From: Chloroflexota bacterium
Lineage (GTDB): Bacteria > Chloroflexota > Anaerolineae > Anaerolineales > UBA11579
DNA length: 5,914 nucleotides
Reading direction: 5' to 3'
Assembly (NCBI GenBank): GCA_030610225.1
Contig: JAUWSD010000081.1
Coordinates: forward strand, 1-5,914
This document shows positions 1-4,500 of the stretch, one piece after another. The notes under the pieces are model-generated. The model made no database searches, was not told the DNA's origin, and saw only the letters and a list, made by a program, of their open reading frames with translations. The translations under genes were made by a program, and so were the position numbers. Every line of letters begins with the position of its first letter. Positions within the stretch are counted from its first letter, which is position 1.

Positions 1-34
1 CCACAACAAAGGTAATTGTGAAAAGTTTTTTCAT
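1..34 (-). CDS. N-terminal start of a putative exported protein (partial)
   Basis: Only the first 11 codons lie in the window; the gene runs leftward past position 1. They read MKKLFTITFVV: two lysines followed by a hydrophobic run, as at the start of a Sec signal peptide or lipoprotein signal. The ATG at 34-32 is chosen because GGAG at 44-41 sits 6 nt upstream of it. An in-frame ATG at 46-44 would add four residues (MEKI) but has no ribosome binding site. A -10-like box at 215-210 could drive it from about 170 nt upstream, and the rplY terminator at 274-301 separates it from rplY. The mature protein cannot be named from this fragment. The call rests on start context and the N-terminal pattern only, so it could be a chance short ORF. 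Confidence 0.5.
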   Translation of the reverse strand, partial: MKKLFTITFVV

Positions 35-204
35 TATTTTCTCCATTTACATACAAAACAATTCTGAATACGATTACCCGTCACGCTGGAGAGTTGAAAG
101 AAGCGATAAATGCCTGACGAGAGTTTTATTTTTTCCTTTGCACCTCCTTTTTTTGTGCCTCTATTGGAATGTTATGTCGAATATTCTTTGTGAAATTATT
201 CCCA
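35..204 (-). other. Untranslated leader of the left-edge gene, with orphan Shine-Dalgarno
   Basis: If transcription starts just after the -10 at 215-210, about 170 nt of leader precede the ATG at 34. No convincing ORF lies in it. At 149-141 the minus strand reads AAGGAGGTG, a full match to the anti-Shine-Dalgarno end of 16S rRNA, yet no ATG or TTG follows at usable distance; the only GTG overlaps the motif and opens five codons. GCAC/GTGC arms (158-155 and 143-140) place this motif in a loop. Nearer the gene is the stem-loop at 79-119. I could not match the region to any riboswitch class I know. Confidence 0.35.
79..119. other. Candidate structured RNA stem-loop
   Basis: Outer arms CGTCA (79-83) and TGACG (115-119) are perfectly complementary. 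Inside them CGCT (84-87) pairs with AGCG (102-105), leaving a 14-nt loop. One strand is thus continuous for 9 bp, while the other carries a 9-nt bulge (106-114). Read on the plus strand it is followed by a T-rich tract at 124-134, so it could be a weak terminator for a gene entering from the left. Read on the minus strand it is a leader element of the left-edge gene. Orientation and function are undecided. Confidence 0.3.
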
Positions 205-255
205 ATTTCATTATACATGAAATATTTGGCCCTTTTATCATTCGAATATTTTTGT
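177..255. repeat. Pair of direct repeats flanking the palindromic promoter
   Basis: TCGAATATTCTTTGT at 177-191 recurs as TCGAATATTTTTGT at 242-255, identical apart from one missing C. The copies are 65 bp apart, roughly six helical turns, and sit on either side of the palindrome and -10 box at 205-223. The right copy also forms the 8-bp palindrome ATTCGAAT (240-247). The pair could be binding sites for a regulator of the left-edge gene, but the sequence is very AT-rich, so coincidence is a real possibility. Confidence 0.3.
205..223 (-). promoter_or_regulatory. Perfect 19-bp palindrome overlapping a consensus -10 box
   Basis: The palindrome is ATTTCAT-TATAC-ATGAAAT, with 7-bp arms and a 5-bp centre. 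Read on the minus strand it contains a perfect TATAAT at 215-210, pointing toward the left-edge gene. No good -35 hexamer lies 16-18 bp upstream (the 17-bp position reads ATAAAA), so a promoter here may need an activator or depend on the -10 alone. A dyad centred on a -10 box is the usual arrangement of a repressor operator. The left arm also pairs with TGAAATT at 191-197, giving a second, mutually exclusive inverted repeat (191-197/204-210). The protein that would bind is unknown. Confidence 0.45.
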
Positions 256-273
256 CAGAATGCTTTATACAAC

Positions 274-301
274 AAAAAACCGGCCTCTCGACCGGTTTTT
301 T
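274..301 (-). terminator. Rho-independent terminator of rplY
   Basis: On the minus strand the RNA folds as CCGGUC-GAGA-GGCCGG (295-280): six pairs including one U·G, closed by a GNRA tetraloop, followed by U6. The six A residues before the stem can extend it by A-U pairs and give a T6 run on the plus strand too, so it may act in both directions. It lies about 40 nt past the rplY stop codon, with no gene in between. Confidence 0.9.
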
Positions 302-334
302 TTATTTCAATATGTAGAAAGAATATTTTGAAGA

Positions 335-1000
335 TTATTCTTCGTCTTCTTCCTTACCCTTTGCGATCACTTCTGGTTCTGTGCCATCTTCTTCAAGTTC
401 AAGATCGAGTTCACCCTCTTCGAGTTCTTCCTCTTCTTCTTCTTCCATCGATGGAGCAATTACGATCGCGACCATCTCACTTGGGTCATTGAAGATTTCA
501 ATACCATCAGGGATAACAAGGTCACGCACTGCGATGCTGTTACCAATATTTTCAAGTCCTGAAATATCAGCAACGAAGTTCTGAGGAATATCACCAGGAA
601 GTGCTTCCAGATCCAATACATCAATCCCAGTTGTAAGGATCGCACCCAGTTCTTCTACTGCATGTGAAACACCTTCAATAACGATACTTACTGATGTTTT
701 TACCTTCACATCCATTGATACTGCCAGGAAATCCATGTGAGTAAAATGGCCAAAGATAATATCCCTCTGTGATTCACGGATCAATACGGGGATCTCTTTG
801 CCGTCAAGTTCGATCGTGAAAATTGTTGATGATGATACATCACTCAGCAATTTTGTCATCTCTTTGAGATCAATAGAAATGCTGACGGGTTTAAAAGTTT
901 TTCCATATATTACTGCTGGCATGATTCCTTCAGCTCGAAGATATTTAACTTCTTTTCGCTTAATTTCACGCTTTTCTGCTTTAATTAACACTTTCTCCAT
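335..1000 (-). CDS. rplY: 50S ribosomal protein bL25, CTC/TL5 type
   Basis: This is ribosomal protein bL25 (Ctc, general stress protein family), which binds the loop E region of 5S rRNA in the large subunit. It has 221 residues. The N-terminal L25 domain (about 1-95) carries the hallmark LRAEGIMPAVIYG (21-33) and the HMDF motif (88-91). The C-terminal TL5/CTC beta domain (about 98-184) carries LPGDIPQNFVADIS (134-147) and DLVIPDGIEI (160-169). Residues 186-221 form a tail rich in Glu and Asp, with a run of seven glutamates at 186-192. Similar acidic tails occur in other CTC proteins; their role is unclear. The ATG is supported by AGGGAAGG at 1013-1006 and by the conserved MEKVLIKAEKRE opening. 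It is transcribed divergently from the membrane/TPR operon. bL25 is autogenously controlled in gammaproteobacteria, so the structured leader here deserves attention. Confidence 0.96.
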   Translation of the reverse strand: MEKVLIKAEKREIKRKEVKYLRAEGIMPAVIYGKTFKPVSISIDLKEMTKLLSDVSSSTIFTIELDGKEIPVLIRESQRDIIFGHFTHMDFLAVSMDVKVKTSVSIVIEGVSHAVEELGAILTTGIDVLDLEALPGDIPQNFVADISGLENIGNSIAVRDLVIPDGIEIFNDPSEMVAIVIAPSMEEEEEEELEEGELDLELEEDGTEPEVIAKGKEEDEE

Positions 1001-1005
1001 AAGAA

Positions 1006-1013
1006 CCTTCCCT
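1006..1013 (-). promoter_or_regulatory. rplY ribosome binding site
   Basis: AGGGAAGG lies 5 nt before the ATG of rplY on the minus strand. It is an imperfect Shine-Dalgarno sequence, clearly weaker than the GGAGGT sites of the two plus-strand genes, which would leave room for translational control. Confidence 0.6.
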
Positions 1014-1058
1014 CAGAACGCCTCTCACCATTTTCAGGTTACCCTCGTTCCTCTAGAT

Positions 1059-1087
1059 ATTCAAACCCAGCGGGTCTGATTTGACAA
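1059..1087 (-). promoter_or_regulatory. Alternative, weaker rplY promoter
   Basis: Read on the minus strand, TTGTCA (1087-1082, 5 of 6) and TTGAAT (1064-1059, 4 of 6) are separated by 17 bp. It begins at the end of the U tract of the hairpin at 1086-1112. If this is the working promoter, the hairpin insulates rplY instead of attenuating it. The poor -10 makes it second choice. The same DNA can also fold as an RNA stem (ACCC/GGGT with loop AGC at 1065-1075, extended by outer TCAA/TTGA arms). Confidence 0.25.
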
Positions 1088-1112
1088 AAAAACATCTCCC
1101 CTCACGAGGAGA
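1086..1112 (-). terminator. Terminator-like hairpin in the rplY 5' region
   Basis: On the minus strand the RNA reads UCUCCUC-GUGA-GGGGAGA (1112-1095), then UG and seven U (1092-1086). That is a 7-bp stem (one U·G) closed by a GNRA tetraloop and followed by a U tract, the layout of an intrinsic terminator. It resembles the rplY terminator at 274-301, which also has a C-GNRA-G cap and a U·G pair at the same place. It lies upstream of rplY and about 10 nt after the start predicted from the promoter at 1128-1155. It could be a leader attenuator, the end of a tiny RNA, or an insulator if rplY is driven from 1059-1087 instead. Confidence 0.6.
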
Positions 1113-1127
1113 CCACAACGTTCCATA

Positions 1128-1155
1128 ATTTTACCTCAAACCTTTCTACAGTCAA
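1128..1155 (-). promoter_or_regulatory. Sigma70-type promoter for rplY
   Basis: On the minus strand the -35 is TTGACT (1155-1150, 5 of 6 matches), the spacer 16 bp, and the -10 TAAAAT (1133-1128, 5 of 6). The start would fall near 1120-1122, giving a leader of about 120 nt before the rplY ATG, with the terminator-like hairpin close to its 5' end. The TTCCAA palindrome at 1159-1174 lies 3 bp upstream of the -35. Confidence 0.6.
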
Positions 1156-1158
1156 TAC

Positions 1159-1174
1159 TTCCAAATAATTGGAA
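1159..1174. promoter_or_regulatory. Palindrome TTCCAA-ATAA-TTGGAA, possible operator
   Basis: Perfect 6-bp arms flank a 4-bp centre. The site abuts the rplY -35 box and lies 70 bp before the start codon of the divergent operon, so a bound regulator could influence either or both. It contains no recognisable family consensus. Confidence 0.3.
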
Positions 1175-1185
1175 ACCACTCGTCT

Positions 1186-1215
1186 TTGGCACATTTCTTG
1201 CATCTATATATGCAA
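1186..1215 (+). promoter_or_regulatory. Probable promoter region of the membrane/TPR operon, with palindrome
   Basis: A TTGGCA hexamer (1186-1191, 5 of 6 matches to -35) precedes the 18-bp inverted repeat TTGCATCTATATATGCAA (1198-1215), whose AT-rich centre supplies the only -10-like hexamers (TATATG at 1207-1212, 15 bp spacer). Spacing is suboptimal, so exact boxes are uncertain. The overlap of the inverted repeat with the would-be -10 suggests operator control. The start codon follows about 30 bp downstream. Confidence 0.3.
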
Positions 1216-1244
1216 CACGTTATTACAAGAATTGGAGGTTTCAC

Positions 1245-1571
1245 ATGAGTTTCTTATTACCAGAAGATATCGTAGTATGGATGTCCGGAATCATCTTTGG
1301 ACTTGGTCTGGTCACCTTCCTGATCGGCATCATTATCCTTTTGAGCAAGACATTGATGAATAAAGACATCAAACAGATCACCGCTCACACAGCCACTTTG
1401 GCCCGAAAAGGGATCACAGATGGTGTTTCAGGCTTAGTAGGCAATGCTTCATCACTGATGGAAGTTCTGCACCAGATGGTTAAGACTTCAGCAGGTGTTG
1501 GCCTTTTCCTGATCAGCATCGGCGTCGTGATGATGGCTGGCGGTTATTTCCTTATTCAGAGCATTTTTTAA
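1245..1571 (+). CDS. Small protein with two membrane helices, unknown function
   Basis: This 108-residue protein is not one I recognise. Two hydrophobic segments, about 10-34 and 83-107, bracket a loop (35-82) carrying K35, K40, K43, R54, K55 and K80, while the short N-terminus holds E7 and D8. By the positive-inside rule both ends should face outward and the loop the cytoplasm. The loop looks alpha-helical and rich in small residues (T46-T51, G56-G66), with no catalytic motif. Both membrane segments are glycine-containing, which favours helix packing or oligomerisation. Start: GGAGGT at 1234-1239, 5 nt before the ATG. It ends 25 bp before the giant TPR gene, so co-transcription is likely, and it may anchor that protein at the membrane (inference). 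Two-helix holin-like or phage-shock-like proteins are alternatives, but nothing specific supports them. Confidence 0.85.
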   Translation: MSFLLPEDIVVWMSGIIFGLGLVTFLIGIIILLSKTLMNKDIKQITAHTATLARKGITDGVSGLVGNASSLMEVLHQMVKTSAGVGLFLISIGVVMMAGGYFLIQSIF

Positions 1572-1596
1572 TTAGATACTGGCACGGAGGTATACC

Positions 1597-4500
1597 ATGT
1601 CAGGATCTGTCCTGAATACTTTAAATGAATTTCTACCTGAAAATAGAATTCAGCGAGTGCTTAGATCACTTCGCTTTAACTCGCTTATCTGGAATAGCAT
1701 CCAGGAGCAGTCGTTTCTCGATCAGGTTGTAGAAGCAGCGAAATTCGCCCCTGAACTTTGGGCTCCTGCTGGCTTGGCCCTGATCAAGATCGGCTTTAAG
1801 AACCCCTCCCATTTCCTGGGATCACCCATTGATGAGCGCCTGGAAGCAGATTTTGAGAATCGCTCTGCAGCCTATTTTGATGCTGTTCTGAACAATTCGA
1901 TCGAAACAGCAGTCACTCTGGATCAAGCGGGGATGGCAGCAGCCGCGATTCGGATCAAATTCCAGCAGCAAAGGAACTGGGAATTCCTGGATGAGATGAT
2001 CTCACTCAGATCAGAAGAATTCTGGAACCCGGTATTTGCCTGCCTATTCGGCCTCATCTCTGAACCATTTAATATGATCCAGTCGATGATTGGCATCAGT
2101 AATTCCCGAAAAGTGAAAAATATCGGGATTCACTCCCTGCTGAGCAACCCCCTGCCCTTTGCCGGTCAGGTGAATATCCTCACCCAGATCTTTTCAAGCA
2201 TGGGCTCTGAGGAAAGACTCGCTCTCCTGAGAAATCTGAACAGCTCTGATAAACTGCTTACCCACAGCATCTCAGAGAAACTTCTTGACAAGCTGGGTAC
2301 AGCTGAATATGGTGAAGATGACTTCAATTCTCTGCATGAGGTATATGAAACCGCAGAACTTCTGCGCTATGCAGGAAAATACGAGCAGGCCCTTCCCCTT
2401 CTCGATGCAGCTAGAAGGATCACTGAAAAATACCAGGAAGATCTAGCTTATCAGATCGGCGTGGATGCCTCACAGGATGAGCAGGATGAGATCGCTCAAA
2501 CAGCTTTTGAGAGGGTGAAGTCAAAAAGTGACGAAAAATCCTTTTCCAAACTGTCAGCTTCATCGATCGAATCATTGGAAAAAGCTATAAAGAACGATCC
2601 AAATAATGTAAACCTCCTGAATTCCCTGACCAAAAAGAATATTCTGGCTGGAAACAATGAAGCCGCACTCGAGTCAGCTTCATTGGCCTCCGCCCTTTCA
2701 CCCAACGACCTCAAGGTCAAGAAAAATCTTGCTTCAGCCCTGTCATCAGCACATAAATGGGACGAGGCTGAAAAAGTCTATAAAAGCATCGTTGAAAACA
2801 ATGCGGAAACCAGCTCAGATGAGCTTGCCACGCTGGCAAATATCTCCCTGAAAAATGGCAACATGGTTGAAGCAGTTGAATCTGCAAGCAAAGCTCTCGA
2901 GATCGATCAGGTGAACGCATTTGCACACGCAGTCATTGGCAAAGCAATGATGGAAAACGGTGATGAAGAGCAAGCAGTCCAGCACCTCAACCAGGCTATC
3001 TCGATCGATCCTGAAACACCGGAAACATGGCTGACTCTGGCCGATTATCACAATAAAAAGGGCCGAAACAAGGTCGCGATCGATAATTTGAAAGTCGCCA
3101 TCGTCCATCTCCCGGATAATTCAGCCGTCAGATATGCTTTAGGTGAGTTATATGAGATCGAAGATCACCAAAATGAAGCCCTTTCAGAATATAAGATCGC
3201 TTATAAGAACTCAGATGCAGCAGTCTCAGAACTGCGAAAGAAGATAAATCTGCAGTATGGGCAGACGCTATTAGCTGCAAATGAAACTGAAACAGCAGAA
3301 AAGGTTTTAGTCAAATCATTCGAGAATGCCTCAACTGATTCCGAAATAATCTCAGCTTATGTAAAAGCATTGATAGCTAATGGAAGATCAGAGAAAGCGA
3401 TGAATATTCTCGAAGGATCAGTAGAGGATAAGACAGCGAGTATCGAGATGCAGCTTGATTATGCAGTTGCATTGATCAAATCAAGCGATCAGATAGAGAA
3501 AGCAGAATCTATCGTAAACGGGATCCTGAACAAATACCCCGATAACCCCCTCGCGGTCATTACTCAGGCAGAGTTATTATCCGCCAAGGGTGATTTTGAA
3601 GCTGCTAGCGCAAATTTCAAGCAGATCATCCGATCAAAATCAATTCTGGACCTGCCCTTGAAATTCAGGGTTTACACAGGTCTGGCTGAAGTCTCAAGAA
3701 AGAATGGCCAGCCGGAAACAGCGATTGCAGTGCTTGAAACTTTCAGGGGCGAACACCCAAATCAGACGAATATCCTGAAGATCCTGTACAGCTCATATCT
3801 TGAGCAAAATCTGGAAATGAAGGCAAACGAGATCCTGCACCAGATATTAGTAGGATGCCAGCATGATTTTGAATCATTGATCTGGGCTGCAGATCAGGCC
3901 TCAAGCACAGGCGATCACAATCTGGCTATCAACGCCCTCACCTTTGCACTCGAAATTGCAGATGATAAAAGCAGCATTCTGACCAGATTGGGGCAGGAAC
4001 ATGTAAAGAATCAGGATCCAGCTTCAGCAAAAGTCAGCTTCCGCAAACTTCTGGACCTCGAAGATGTCCAGGCTTCAGAATATGAGCTGGCTGCAAAGGC
4101 TCTGATGGACCTCGATAAAAATGAAACGATCCCCTACCTTTCAAAGGCGATCGAATGCGATCACTCACAGAAGACCACCCTGCTCTCTGATCTGGTCAAG
4201 ATCTATCTGGACAAAGGTGACTTCAAACTAGCATTGAATGCCATCGAAGAGCAGTTGGCTCTCGACCCAAATAATGTCGCAATCCTGAAAACAAAATCTG
4301 ACCTGCACATCAGGCTCAACAATTCTGATGCTGCCATCTCAACCATCAACAAGATCATTGAAATCGAACCAAATGAAACAGAAACAAGGATGCAGGCTTC
4401 AAAGATCTACTTCGAAAGTGGAAATGTCGATCAGGCAATTGCCAACGCAACTGAAGTTGTCAGCCTTGATCCTACCAATCATGAAGCCAAGTTGGATCTG

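Noticed and set aside
79..119. tRNA or known riboswitch (glycine, cyclic-di-GMP, tetrahydrofolate types considered)
   Set aside because: No cloverleaf, no T-loop motif, and the conserved core bases of those riboswitch classes are missing.
18..492. Plus-strand open frames at 18-317 and 169-492
   Set aside because: No ribosome binding site, composition is Phe/Ile/Leu-rich from AT-rich non-coding DNA, and they run through the rplY terminator and into antisense rplY.
381..584. Ser-rich plus-strand frame within rplY
   Set aside because: It is the antisense shadow of the Glu-rich tail codons (GAA/GAG read backwards as TTC/CTC and shifted to Ser codons).
1169..1363. Plus-strand frame overlapping the start of the small membrane gene
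   Set aside because: It lacks a ribosome binding site and overlaps the 108-residue gene, which has GGAGGT and two clear membrane helices.
1245..1571. Holin or phage-lysis gene
   Set aside because: Two helices and small size fit loosely, but no phage gene, endolysin or dual start lies nearby, and the gene is coupled to a TPR protein.
2496..3108. Minus-strand frames at 2496-2720, 2717-2926 and 2815-3108
   Set aside because: They lie opposite clear TPR repeats in the uninterrupted 1,439-codon frame and have no start signals.
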